From Halanaerobium saccharolyticum subsp. saccharolyticum DSM 6643 (GTDB taxonomy: Bacteria > Bacillota > Halanaerobiia > Halanaerobiales > Halanaerobiaceae), in assembly GCF_000350165.1 (NCBI RefSeq), contig NZ_CAUI01000015.1:315313-379312 (forward strand): a stretch of DNA of 64,000 nucleotides, in the 5' to 3' direction. This document shows, one piece after another, positions 33,140 through 41,177 of the stretch. Each line of letters starts with the position of its first letter. Position 1 is the stretch's first letter. The notes beneath the pieces were generated by a model, which was given only the letters and a program-made list of their open reading frames with translations, made no database searches and was not told the origin of the DNA. The position numbers and the translations under genes are program-made.

Positions 33140-34087
33140 TTAATCCAATAAATTATAACTACTTTTGATTGTATTTTCAGTATGTACCAATATTTCTTCA
33201 ATGATTTCTTTAACAGATTTAATTTCAGATATCATTCCTGAAATTTGACCCGCCATGACACTGCCTTCTTTGACATCTCCATCAATTACAGCATCTCTAA
33301 GTTTACCAGAACCAATCTCTTCAATTTTTTTAGGATCTACTCCCTGGCTTTCCAATTTATCCAATTCTTTAGTTAATTTATTTTTTAAATTTCTAACTGG
33401 ATGCCCAGTACTGCGTCCAGTTACAACTGCATCTCTATCTCTAGCACCTACAATAGCTTCTTTAAACTCCATGGAAGCTTTACACTCTTTAGAACAGACA
33501 AATCTAGTTCCAATCTGTGCTCCAACTGCTCCTAATGCTAAAACAGCTGCTAAACCTCTGCCATCAGCAACTCCACCAGCTGCAATAACCGGAATATCTA
33601 CAGCATCGACTACTTGTGGCACTAATGCCATAGTTGTAAGCTCACCAATATGTCCACCGGCTTCAGTTCCTTCAACAATTACTGCATCTACATCTAATCT
33701 TTCCATTCTTCTGGCAAGTGCTACAGAAGGGACTACAGGAATAACCTTTGAGCCAACTTCTTGAAATCTCTTAACATGTTTCCCAGGATTCCCAGCCCCT
33801 GTAGTAATTACAGGAACCTTTTTCTCAATGGCTAACTCTATTATATCATCAGCAAAAGGGGAAAGAAGCATAATATTTAAACCGAATGGTTTATCAGTTA
33901 GCTTTTTCACCTTTTCAATTTCTTTTTCGATTACATCCGCTGGTGCATTTCCAGCACCAATTATACCCAGGCCTCCAGCAATAGAAACCGCTGCTGCTAA
34001 TTCACCAGTAGCAACCCAGGCCATACCTCCTTGAATAATTGGCTTTTCAATCTCTAATAAATCACAAAGTTCAGTTTTCAATGCCAT
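33140..34087 (-). CDS. fabK: Enoyl-ACP reductase II (FMN-dependent)
   Basis: 315 residues of the nitronate monooxygenase/FabK TIM-barrel family. IIQGGMAWVATGELAAAVS, GLGIIGAGNAP, VEGTEAGGHIG and VIAAGGVADGRG form the FMN site. FabK catalyses the last reduction of each elongation cycle and replaces FabI in many clostridia and streptococci. It starts with ATG immediately after the plsX stop and precedes fabG. A nitronate monooxygenase role is possible by family, but the fab context supports FabK. Confidence 0.93.
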   Translation of the reverse strand: MALKTELCDLLEIEKPIIQGGMAWVATGELAAAVSIAGGLGIIGAGNAPADVIEKEIEKVKKLTDKPFGLNIMLLSPFADDIIELAIEKKVPVITTGAGNPGKHVKRFQEVGSKVIPVVPSVALARRMERLDVDAVIVEGTEAGGHIGELTTMALVPQVVDAVDIPVIAAGGVADGRGLAAVLALGAVGAQIGTRFVCSKECKASMEFKEAIVGARDRDAVVTGRSTGHPVRNLKNKLTKELDKLESQGVDPKKIEEIGSGKLRDAVIDGDVKEGSVMAGQISGMISEIKSVKEIIEEILVHTENTIKSSYNLLD

Positions 34088-35101
34088 TTATTCCAACTCC
34101 TCATTCTTCTCTAACTCAGCTTTTATCAATTTAACTATATCTTCTTTTACAGTCCTTTTAGCAGCTTTGATTGCATTATAAATAGCTGTGCCATCAGAAC
34201 CACCATGACTGATAATTACAACCCCATTAATCCCTAATAAGGGGGCACCACCATATTGCCTATAATCTATTTTATTTAAAACTTTTTTCAAATAAGGTTT
34301 TATTAAAAAAGCAGCAATTTTAGAACGCAAATTAGTTTTAAAGCTTTCCTTGATTAAATCAAGAAAAAAAGAAGCTGCGCCTTCAGTTGTTTTGAGAACA
34401 ATATTCCCAACAAAACCATCAGTTACAACCACATCAACTTTATTGCTAAAAATATCTCTGCCTTCAACATTGCCTATAAAATTTTTGATTCGTTGATCAT
34501 TACTTAAAACTTCATAACTCTCTTTAGTTAAATTATTACCCTTAGTTTTTTCTTCCCCTATATTTAAAAGTGCAATTTTAGGGTTATCAATCTTCATTAC
34601 ATTTTCTGCATAAAGCTGTCCCATTAAAGCAAATTGCTTTAAGTTTTCAGGACTGCAGTCAGTATTTGCACCATTATCTAAAACTAAAGTACTTCCATTA
34701 ACAGCGGGAAATTGAATAGCGATTGGCGGTCTAGAGACACCTTTAATCCTACCAACTCGCAATAAACCAGCTGCCATAACTGAACCTGTATTTCCTGGAG
34801 ATATAAAAGCATCTATTTTTGATTTCTTTAAAAGTTTTGCTCCTACATTCACCGTGGCCTTCTTTTTTTTACGAAGTGCTTTAATTGGTGATTCATCCAT
34901 TGTAATAATCTCGTCAGAATTTTCGATTTTAAGCCTTTTCGAATCAAAGTCAGTTTTTGCTAACTCTTCGCTTATAATATCATATTCACCAATCAGGGTC
35001 AATTCTATTTCTTTTTCTTCTTTTAAAGCCCTTAAAGCCCCTGTAATCAATTCCGAAGCCTCTTTTTCTCCACTCATCACATCAACAGCTATTCTATACA
35101 A
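34088..35101 (-). CDS. plsX: Phosphate acyltransferase PlsX
   Basis: 337 residues. PlsX converts acyl-ACP and phosphate to acyl-phosphate for PlsY. It begins YRIAVDVMSGEK in place of the usual DAMGGD, and shows AIQFPA, LDNGANTDC, TDGFVGNIVLK and YGGAPLLGINGVVIISHGGS. It starts at TTG 35101 with GGGAGGCGG upstream. A dedicated promoter lies at 35160-35188, after the rpmF terminator, so plsX-fabK-fabG-acpP form one unit. Confidence 0.97.
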   Translation of the reverse strand: MYRIAVDVMSGEKEASELITGALRALKEEKEIELTLIGEYDIISEELAKTDFDSKRLKIENSDEIITMDESPIKALRKKKKATVNVGAKLLKKSKIDAFISPGNTGSVMAAGLLRVGRIKGVSRPPIAIQFPAVNGSTLVLDNGANTDCSPENLKQFALMGQLYAENVMKIDNPKIALLNIGEEKTKGNNLTKESYEVLSNDQRIKNFIGNVEGRDIFSNKVDVVVTDGFVGNIVLKTTEGAASFFLDLIKESFKTNLRSKIAAFLIKPYLKKVLNKIDYRQYGGAPLLGINGVVIISHGGSDGTAIYNAIKAAKRTVKEDIVKLIKAELEKNEELE

Positions 35102-35159
35102 TATTGCCGCCTCCCAGAATCAAAAAAACAAAAATTTATATCTTTATCATTTGGAAAAC

Positions 35160-35188
35160 ATTATATCTCAACCGTCGGTCAATTGCAA
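35160..35188 (-). promoter_or_regulatory. Sigma-A promoter of plsX-fabK-fabG-acpP with a palindrome in the spacer
   Basis: TTGCAA (35183-35188) and consensus TATAAT (35160-35165) with 17 nt between, about 60 nt before plsX. The spacer holds ACCGACGGT, a 4-bp palindrome around one base, in an otherwise AT-rich gap. Such a position would suit a repressor of lipid genes. Confidence 0.65.
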
Positions 35189-35200
35189 GTTTATGGCAAG

Positions 35201-35239
35201 AAAAAAACAGAGAATCTCTAAGCTCGAGATCTCTGTTTA
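35201..35239 (-). terminator. Terminator of the yceD-rpmF transcript
   Basis: AAACAGAGA and TCTCTGTTT enclose a further ATCTC/GAGAT pairing, followed on the minus strand by a run of seven Ts (complement of 35201-35207). It lies 11 nt after the rpmF stop. Confidence 0.85.
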
Positions 35240-35249
35240 TCTAAATAAT

Positions 35250-35423
35250 TTAATTTTTACTCACCTTTTTGCCATCATAGTGTCCACATTCTGGACATAC
35301 ATGATGAGGTAAAATCTTTTCATGGCAGTTTGAACATTCTGTAAGACTAGGCGCAGTTAATTTCTTATGAGTACGTCTTTTTCTCTTACGTGTTTTAGAA
35401 GTCCGTTTCTTTGGTACAGCCAT
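35250..35423 (-). CDS. rpmF: 50S ribosomal protein L32
   Basis: 57 residues, very basic, with the start [17 protein letters not shown] and two zinc-binding CxxC pairs (CSNC and CPEC), so it is the zinc-containing form. The frame opens at GTG 35432 inside the ribosome site GGAGGTG; ATG 35423 gives the canonical N-terminus. It follows yceD by 18 nt, the widespread yceD-rpmF pair. Confidence 0.97.
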   Translation of the reverse strand: MAVPKKRTSKTRKRKRRTHKKLTAPSLTECSNCHEKILPHHVCPECGHYDGKKVSKN

Positions 35424-35441
35424 CCTATACACCTCCTTTAA

Positions 35442-35918
35442 TTATTCATTATCATTATAAAATTCTTTAAGTTTTGCCAGACGAGGATCTACTGTTTCTA
35501 CCTCACAGTCACATTCTCCTTCATTCAAATTCTGACCGCATTCAGGACAGATCCCTTTACAATCTTCAGAACAAAGAGGCTTCATTGGTAAGGATAGAAT
35601 AATATTATCCACAATAATATCGTCTAAATATAGTTCTTCCTCGTCTTCCATTTCACTTTTCATAACATCTTCAGAAATATCTAATTTAATTGGAGAACTA
35701 TACTTTTTTAAACAACGACTGCAGCTTAAAATTAACTCAGCTTCTAATATACCTTTAACAACAAATGAATCTCTAGTGTTATAGATTTCTAGATCAAGCT
35801 GAACAGAATCTTTTATTTTTATGTCCCGATCTACAAATTCTAGATCCGGAAATTCAAGCTCCAGTGAGACATTTTTTCTGCCTCCGATTTCTTTTAAATC
35901 ACTGAGGTTTATATACAA
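35442..35918 (-). CDS. yceD: YceD/DUF177 family protein (23S rRNA accumulation)
   Basis: 158 residues. The family is linked to 23S rRNA accumulation and almost always precedes rpmF. Two cysteine groups are visible: CSRC near residue 90 and C-x3-C-x3-CPECG near the end (LCSEDCKGICPECGQN), plus a terminal CDCE. It starts at TTG 35918 with AGGGGTG upstream. A consensus promoter lies at 35953-35981. Family assignment is good; molecular role is incompletely known. Confidence 0.9.
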   Translation of the reverse strand: MYINLSDLKEIGGRKNVSLELEFPDLEFVDRDIKIKDSVQLDLEIYNTRDSFVVKGILEAELILSCSRCLKKYSSPIKLDISEDVMKSEMEDEEELYLDDIIVDNIILSLPMKPLCSEDCKGICPECGQNLNEGECDCEVETVDPRLAKLKEFYNDNE

Positions 35919-35952
35919 TTTATTTGATCACCCCTGTAAATAGCCACGTTTT

Positions 35953-35981
35953 ATTATATAAAAAGTAGCCTAGACTGTCAA
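35953..35981 (-). promoter_or_regulatory. Consensus sigma-A promoter of yceD-rpmF
   Basis: A perfect TTGACA (35976-35981), 17-nt spacer and TATAAT (35953-35958) on the minus strand, about 35 nt upstream of yceD. A fully consensus promoter fits the high output expected for a ribosomal protein gene. Confidence 0.85.
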
Positions 35982-35990
35982 GAAAAATTT

Positions 35991-37184
35991 TTATTTTACC
36001 AGTTCCATTGTATCTTTAGCAATTACTAATTCCTCATTTGTAGGAACTATCATAGCTTTAACTTTAGAATCATCTGTAGAAATCAAAACTTCTTTTCCGC
36101 GACAATCATTAGCTTCTTTATCAAGTTCAACTCCCAAATATTCAAGCCCACTTAAAATATTTGCTCGAGTATCAATCGAATTTTCACCTATACCTGCAGT
36201 GAAGACTATTGCATCAACTCCACCCATTGCCGCTGTATAAGCACCAATATATTTTTTAACCCTGTAATCAAATAATTCAAGCGCAATTTCTGCCTGATGA
36301 TTACCTTCTGCAGCTGCATCTTCAACATCACGGGAATCACTGCTGACACCAGAAACTCCAAGCAATCCACTTTCTTTATTCAAAATATTATCAATCTCTG
36401 AAGGCGTCATATCTTCTTTTTCCAGAAGGAATGGAATAATCGCTGGATCAATATCTCCACATCTTGTTCCCATCACTAAACCCTCAAGTGGAGTTAAACC
36501 CATACTTGTATCTACAGATTTACCATTTTTAACTGCAGCTACACTAGCACCATTACCTAAATGACAGGTTATGATTTTAAGTTCAGATAAATCTTGATCC
36601 ATCATTTTAGCAGCTCTTTTAGCAACATAACCATGGGAAGTTCCGTGAAAGCCATATCTTCTTACACCATATTTCTCATAATATTCGTAAGGAAGAGCAT
36701 AAATATAAGCTTTTTCCGGCATAGACTGATGGAATGCTGTATCAAATACTCCAACTTGTGGTTTATCAGGCATTAATTCTTGACAAACCTTAATCCCCAT
36801 AATATTTGGAGGGTTATGTAAAGGAGCTAAATCTGCTACATCTTCTAATTTTTTTATTGCTTGATCATCAATTATTGTAGACTCTGCAAAAGCTTCTCCA
36901 CCATGAACAATTCGATGTCCGACCGCCTCAATTTCATCCATGTTTGCCAATACACCATGTTTTTTTGAGATTAAGGTTTCAATTAATAACTCAATTCCCA
37001 CCTTATGGTTAGGGATATCTTTTTCAATTACTATTTCTTCCCCTTCTCCACTTTCATACTCTAAATATGATCCATCAATTCCTATTCTTTGGATAAGACC
37101 CTTTGCCAATACATTTTCTGTTTCCATATTAAACAACTGATACTTCAAAGATGAGCTGCCGCTATTAATTACAAGTATTTTCAT
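35991..37184 (-). CDS. ackA: Acetate kinase
   Basis: 397 residues. AckA turns acetyl phosphate and ADP into acetate and ATP, the energy-yielding end of acetate fermentation. The N-terminal NSGSSSLKYQLF, HRIVHGG, FDTAFHQSMP, RYGFHGTSHGYV and TCHLGNGAS motifs are all present. ATG 37184 follows TAGGAGG. It lies 37 nt after pta; no clear terminator separates it from yceD, which has its own promoter. Confidence 0.98.
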   Translation of the reverse strand: MKILVINSGSSSLKYQLFNMETENVLAKGLIQRIGIDGSYLEYESGEGEEIVIEKDIPNHKVGIELLIETLISKKHGVLANMDEIEAVGHRIVHGGEAFAESTIIDDQAIKKLEDVADLAPLHNPPNIMGIKVCQELMPDKPQVGVFDTAFHQSMPEKAYIYALPYEYYEKYGVRRYGFHGTSHGYVAKRAAKMMDQDLSELKIITCHLGNGASVAAVKNGKSVDTSMGLTPLEGLVMGTRCGDIDPAIIPFLLEKEDMTPSEIDNILNKESGLLGVSGVSSDSRDVEDAAAEGNHQAEIALELFDYRVKKYIGAYTAAMGGVDAIVFTAGIGENSIDTRANILSGLEYLGVELDKEANDCRGKEVLISTDDSKVKAMIVPTNEELVIAKDTMELVK

Positions 37185-37221
37185 TCTTTACCTCCTATTA
37201 AAATTTATTATATGTAATTAT

Positions 37222-38220
37222 TTATTCACTTTGAGCTTGAACCGCTGTAATTGCTGTTAAGTTAATAATATCGTCTATTGAACAGCCTCGAGAAAGGTCG
37301 TTAATCGGTGCTGCAAGGCCCTGTAAAATTGGTCCTACTGCAGCTGCACCTGCCAGTCTCTGGACTAGCTTATAGCCAATGTTACCTGATTGTAGATCAG
37401 GGAAAATTAATACATTTGCTTTACCGGCTATCTTACTATCTGGAGCTTTTCTGCTGCCTACACTTTCAACCAATGCCGCATCAACCTGCATTTCACCATC
37501 AATTTTCAAATTAGGTGCATTTTCATGCGCTATTTCTACTGCATTTCTAACATTATCTACGTTTTCGTGTTTAGCACTGCCCATAGTTGAAAATGAAAGC
37601 ATTGCTACTCTAGGTTCAAAATCTAATAATCTCTCAGTTGTATCAGCTGTAGCAATTGCAATTTCTGCCAACTGTTCTGAGTTTGGCTCAGGATTTACTG
37701 CACAATCTGAAACAACCAGTACCCCTTCTTCTCCAAATGATTTATCTTTTAAGACCATTATAATCGCACTTGAGACTGTTGAAATCCCCTCTGCAGTCTT
37801 AACAATTTGGAAAGCGGGTCTTAATACATTACCAGTCGGGTTAGCTGCCCCAGCAACCATTCCATCTGCTTTTCCAGTATAAATCATCATTGTTCCAAAA
37901 TACATTGGATCTTTAATTGCTTTTTCTGCATCTTCTTTACTAATCCCTTTGTGTTTTCTTAGTTCATAAAACTCATCTGTAAATTCTGAAACATAGTCAG
38001 AAGTTTCAGGATCAATAATTTTAATACCACTTAGATCAACACCATACTTTTTTGCATCATTTTTGATAGATTCAGTATCTGCTAAAATTATAATCTTAGC
38101 AATTTTTTCTGCTTCTATTTTTGCGGCGGCTTTAATTATTCTTTCATCTTCACCTTCGGCAAAAACAATTGTCTTTAAATCAGAAGCAGCTTTTTCCTTA
38201 AAATTCTTAATTACATCCAT
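37222..38220 (-). CDS. pta: Phosphate acetyltransferase
   Basis: 332 residues, the short clostridial form lacking the N-terminal regulatory domain of E. coli Pta. It converts acetyl-CoA and phosphate to acetyl phosphate. FAEGEDERIIKAA, DGMVAGAANPTGNVLRPA, SDCAVNPEPN, and NVLIFPDLQSGNIGYKL are typical. ATG 38220 follows GGGGGAGG. Pta is first in the pta-ackA operon. Confidence 0.98.
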   Translation of the reverse strand: MDVIKNFKEKAASDLKTIVFAEGEDERIIKAAAKIEAEKIAKIIILADTESIKNDAKKYGVDLSGIKIIDPETSDYVSEFTDEFYELRKHKGISKEDAEKAIKDPMYFGTMMIYTGKADGMVAGAANPTGNVLRPAFQIVKTAEGISTVSSAIIMVLKDKSFGEEGVLVVSDCAVNPEPNSEQLAEIAIATADTTERLLDFEPRVAMLSFSTMGSAKHENVDNVRNAVEIAHENAPNLKIDGEMQVDAALVESVGSRKAPDSKIAGKANVLIFPDLQSGNIGYKLVQRLAGAAAVGPILQGLAAPINDLSRGCSIDDIINLTAITAVQAQSE

Positions 38221-38407
38221 TTAAAATTTCCTCCCCCGTATTTTGAAAAATAACTTATTTGTTCTTTCTATATATATTTGCTATTATATATATAATACTG
38301 TGTTAAAGTTCCAAATCCTTTTTTATTAAAAGAAGTTCGAAAAGTAAAACTTTTATGTAAATTATCAATATATTGATAAAATTCGATTAAAATTGAGGTG
38401 TTGCTTT

Positions 38408-39694
38408 ATGAAGACAACTGCATTAATAGTTGAATATAATCCTTTTCACAATGGCCATCAATATCATCTTAATCAAAGCAAAAAAATTACGGAAAATGAT
38501 AATCTAATAGTCATCATGAGTGGTAATTTTACTCAGCGTGGAGATGCCGCTATTCTTGATAAATGGGCCAGAACCAAACAGGCTTTAAGCTGTGGTGCTG
38601 ATCTGGTAATTGAGCTTCCTTTAATTTATAATATTCGCAGTGCTGAATACTTTGCCTATTATTCTATCTTAAGTTTAGACAAAAGCAATATTGTAGACTC
38701 TATTGTCTTTGGAAGTGAAGCAGGTAATATAGAAATCATATCAGCCATTGCTTTGGCTTTAATTAATGAAAGTCCAGATTTCAAAAAAGCACTACAAAAT
38801 TATTTAAAAAAAGGATTTAATTTCCCGACCGCTAGACGCAAAGCACTACTTGATACCTATCAAAGTTATAATGAATTAAAAAAAGTTGATCCAGAAAAAA
38901 TAAGAAAAATATTAGCAGCTCCTAATAATATCCTTGCTATAGAATATTTAAAATCCTTATTGCGTTTGAATTCTAAGATTAAAGCTCACACTATTAAAAG
39001 AGTGGGAACAGATTATTACAGTCAGGAAGTCAATAAAAACTATGCAAGTGCTTCTTTGATTAGAAATTTAATCAATAATCGGCCACAAAAAGAGGCATTA
39101 AGCGCTAGTAAAAAGTTAATGCCAGAAAAATCATGGAATATCTTAAAAAATGAAATTGAATCAGGAAGATTTGTTAAAAGTGATTCTCAAAATCAAATTA
39201 TATTAAAAACAATTGATTTAATAAGACGTTTAAAAGCTGAAGATCTAAAAAAATATAAGGGTGTTGCTAACGGCTTAGAAAATCGTTTTATCGAAAAAGC
39301 AGCAGCTGAATTTAACCCAGAAAAGTTTTTAAACTCTTTAAAAACTAAAAATTTAACAGAAACTAGAGTTAAGAGAAAAATACTGCAGATTTATTTTTCA
39401 ATGAAAGCTGCAAAAATTAATCTAGTGGAAACTAATGCTCCTCACTATTTAAGAGTTCTCGGGGTTAAAAAAGGTAAAGAATATTTGCTATCTAAACTGC
39501 AATCTGAATCTGAAACAGAAATAATTATTAATCCTGCTGAAAAAATTAATACAATTAATATAAATGATGATCAAGCTCTAAATCTATCTCTAAGCTATGA
39601 TTTACTGGCAAGTGATCTTTATGCACTTCTTTATCAAAATTTAGAGCATAGTCAATCCCGCAGAGATTTTCATCAGAAATTAATTAAAATTTAA
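38408..39694 (+). CDS. tmcAL: tRNA(Met) cytidine acetate ligase TmcAL
   Basis: 428 residues. TmcAL activates acetate with ATP to form N4-acetylcytidine at the wobble position of elongator tRNA-Met. The nucleotidyltransferase motif VEYNPFHNGHQYHL and MSGNFTQRGDAAILDKWAR are typical, as in B. subtilis YlbM. The frame opens at TTG 38393; GAGGTG lies 7 nt before ATG 38408, the chosen start. It stands next to pta-ackA, a source of acetate. Its last 11 nt overlap the convergent ylbL-type gene. Confidence 0.94.
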   Translation: MKTTALIVEYNPFHNGHQYHLNQSKKITENDNLIVIMSGNFTQRGDAAILDKWARTKQALSCGADLVIELPLIYNIRSAEYFAYYSILSLDKSNIVDSIVFGSEAGNIEIISAIALALINESPDFKKALQNYLKKGFNFPTARRKALLDTYQSYNELKKVDPEKIRKILAAPNNILAIEYLKSLLRLNSKIKAHTIKRVGTDYYSQEVNKNYASASLIRNLINNRPQKEALSASKKLMPEKSWNILKNEIESGRFVKSDSQNQIILKTIDLIRRLKAEDLKKYKGVANGLENRFIEKAAAEFNPEKFLNSLKTKNLTETRVKRKILQIYFSMKAAKINLVETNAPHYLRVLGVKKGKEYLLSKLQSESETEIIINPAEKINTININDDQALNLSLSYDLLASDLYALLYQNLEHSQSRRDFHQKLIKI

Positions 39695-40694
39695 TATCTT
39701 TTTCCAGATAATTTATAATATCAGAAATTGTTTTAACCTCAAGCAGCTCTAATTCACCAGCATATTCAGCCGCTGTTTCATAATTTTCCGTAGGCACAAC
39801 AAATAAATCTACTCCTGCTTCTTTTGCCGCCATTATTTTATATTTAACTCCATCTATTCGACCAATTTTACCATCTAAGCTAACAGTACCGGTTCCCGCT
39901 ATCCTGCGGCCATTAGTAATATCTTCTGGAATTAATTGATTATAGATTTCCATTGTAAAAACACTGCCAGCTGAAGGACCAATTATATTTTCAGTTTTAA
40001 AATTTACCTCGCCTGGAATATCATATTCTAAACCTTTAGAACTAATCAAAACTCCAATTGATGGATTTCCTTTATTGCCCTCAAGTTCTAAAGTTTCTAG
40101 ATTAAATGTTAATTCTTCTTCATCTCGTAAAATTTTTATTTCTACTTTGTCACCAATATCTCTGTTTTTAATTATATTTACAGCATCTGCAGCCATCTCA
40201 ACCTTTTTATCATCAACTGCTTTAATCAAATCACCTTTTTTTAGATTATTATAAGCAGATCCTGTTTCTAAAACTTCAACTACTTCAGCACCTTCACCAG
40301 ATACCTCAACTTCGAACCCTGCCTGCCTAAAAGCTACTGCCTGTGCCTGAAGTTTACTTTCTTCCATTAGCTCAGCCATTAACTCTATATATTCGTTCAT
40401 ATCCATATTTTCGGGAAGCTGATCAGCTATTGATGTTAATTCCTTATCTTCAGGTGAAAAAAGAGAAATATAAAAATAATCCCAGGCCATAGCCCGTTTA
40501 CTGCTGACCGCAGTTAATAAAAATTCTCCTTCATTTTGGTATCCATCTTTTACTTCAATCATTGGTGATAATTCTGTTGCAATTCCTGGTTCCATCACCT
40601 GGTATGAAACAGGGAAAAAATGACTTACCACAAATATAATTAAAATTATTCCAATTAGTCTAGAATAAAACTTTTTTGAATTTTTATTTCTCAT
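39684..40694 (-). CDS. PDZ-Lon-like membrane serine protease (YlbL/SepM family)
   Basis: 336 residues. An N-terminal membrane anchor (about 12-30) precedes an extracytoplasmic region with a PDZ domain (VVEVLETGSAYNNLKKGD) and a C-terminal Lon-type proteolytic domain with Ser in IGPSAGSVFTME and Lys in GVKYKIMAAKEAG, forming the catalytic dyad. SepM processes a competence peptide in streptococci, and B. subtilis YlbL functions in DNA-damage checkpoint recovery, so the substrate here is open. ATG 40694 follows AAGGAAG. The ylbL-ylbM neighbourhood matches Bacillus, but here the two converge. Confidence 0.9.
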   Translation of the reverse strand: MRNKNSKKFYSRLIGIILIIFVVSHFFPVSYQVMEPGIATELSPMIEVKDGYQNEGEFLLTAVSSKRAMAWDYFYISLFSPEDKELTSIADQLPENMDMNEYIELMAELMEESKLQAQAVAFRQAGFEVEVSGEGAEVVEVLETGSAYNNLKKGDLIKAVDDKKVEMAADAVNIIKNRDIGDKVEIKILRDEEELTFNLETLELEGNKGNPSIGVLISSKGLEYDIPGEVNFKTENIIGPSAGSVFTMEIYNQLIPEDITNGRRIAGTGTVSLDGKIGRIDGVKYKIMAAKEAGVDLFVVPTENYETAAEYAGELELLEVKTISDIINYLEKDIKF

Positions 40695-40738
40695 ATATAT
40701 CTTCCTTTTTATTTCAATTTTTTTTAACCAGCATTACT

Positions 40739-40768
40739 ATTATATATTATAAATACTCTTTAATGCAA
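40739..40768 (-). promoter_or_regulatory. Likely sigma-A promoter of the YlbL-type protease gene
   Basis: TTGCAT (40763-40768) and TATAAT (40739-40744) with 18 nt between on the minus strand, about 45 nt before ATG 40694. It stands back to back with the promoter of the lysine-riboswitch leader. Confidence 0.5.
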
Positions 40769-40785
40769 AATTTTTCTCGGATTCC

Positions 40786-40814
40786 TTGACATAAATTATT
40801 TACTAAGTTATAAT
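40786..40814 (+). promoter_or_regulatory. Consensus sigma-A promoter of the lysine riboswitch-carrier transcript
   Basis: Perfect TTGACA (40786-40791), 17-nt spacer and TATAAT (40809-40814). It gives a leader of about 355 nt that contains the lysine aptamer and a terminator. The 483-nt gap from 40695 to 41177 holds this promoter, the divergent protease promoter, the riboswitch and the terminator, and no gene. Confidence 0.87.
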
Positions 40815-40879
40815 TTATATAAATTAAATATTTGAGATTGATTAGAAATTTAACTAATCATAAAAAATACCTCATCAGC

Positions 40880-41068
40880 TGATGAGGTAGAGGTGCAGAA
40901 AAGATCAGTAACTTTTGAGTTTATCCAGAACCAGGATTTTAAATTAAAAGTGAAAGGTTTTTCTGCCGAAGTGGTTTTTTTATTGGTTCAAAAATACCAC
41001 TGGGGCTGTATATAAAATATGCAGAACTGTCATAATAATTTTTTATTATGTTGTGCTATCTCATGTCA
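40880..41068 (+). ncRNA. Lysine riboswitch (L-box)
   Basis: L-box landmarks appear in order: GAGGTAGAGGTGCAG at the 5' side, AAGATCAGTAAC with TTTGAG, GTGAAAGG, TCTGCCGAAGTGG, an ACCACTGGGGCTGT arm, and the closing GCTATCTCA that pairs with TGAGGTAG to form P1. The family binds L-lysine and ends transcription when lysine is abundant. An antiterminator is possible between GGCGAT (41084-41089) and ATCGCC (41110-41115), which competes with the terminator stem. Confidence 0.93.
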
Positions 41069-41100
41069 GTTTAAAGAAGATGAGGCGATTTTTGCTATTA

Positions 41101-41127
41101 ACCCGGCATATCGCCGGGTATTTTTTA
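41101..41127 (+). terminator. Lysine riboswitch terminator
   Basis: ACCCGGC (41101-41107) pairs with GCCGGGT (41113-41119), followed by ATTTTTT. It lies 33 nt downstream of the aptamer and 50 nt before the carrier start codon. Confidence 0.9.
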
Positions 41128-41177
41128 TGCCTTTAAAATTAGTTACTAATCAAAACAAAAAACTAGGAGGCTTTATT

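Noticed and set aside
33255-33764. 169-codon plus-strand frame opposite fabK
   Set aside because: Lies wholly antisense to a well-supported gene, Ser/Thr/Ala-rich mirror of its codons, no ribosome site or promoter.
37379-37882. 167-codon plus-strand frame opposite pta
   Set aside because: Antisense shadow of pta with no domain, ribosome site or promoter.
41019-41177. N-terminal extension of the NhaC-family carrier
   Set aside because: The added 53 codons would cover the end of the lysine aptamer and the terminator; the AGGAGG site and family N-terminus fit ATG 41178.
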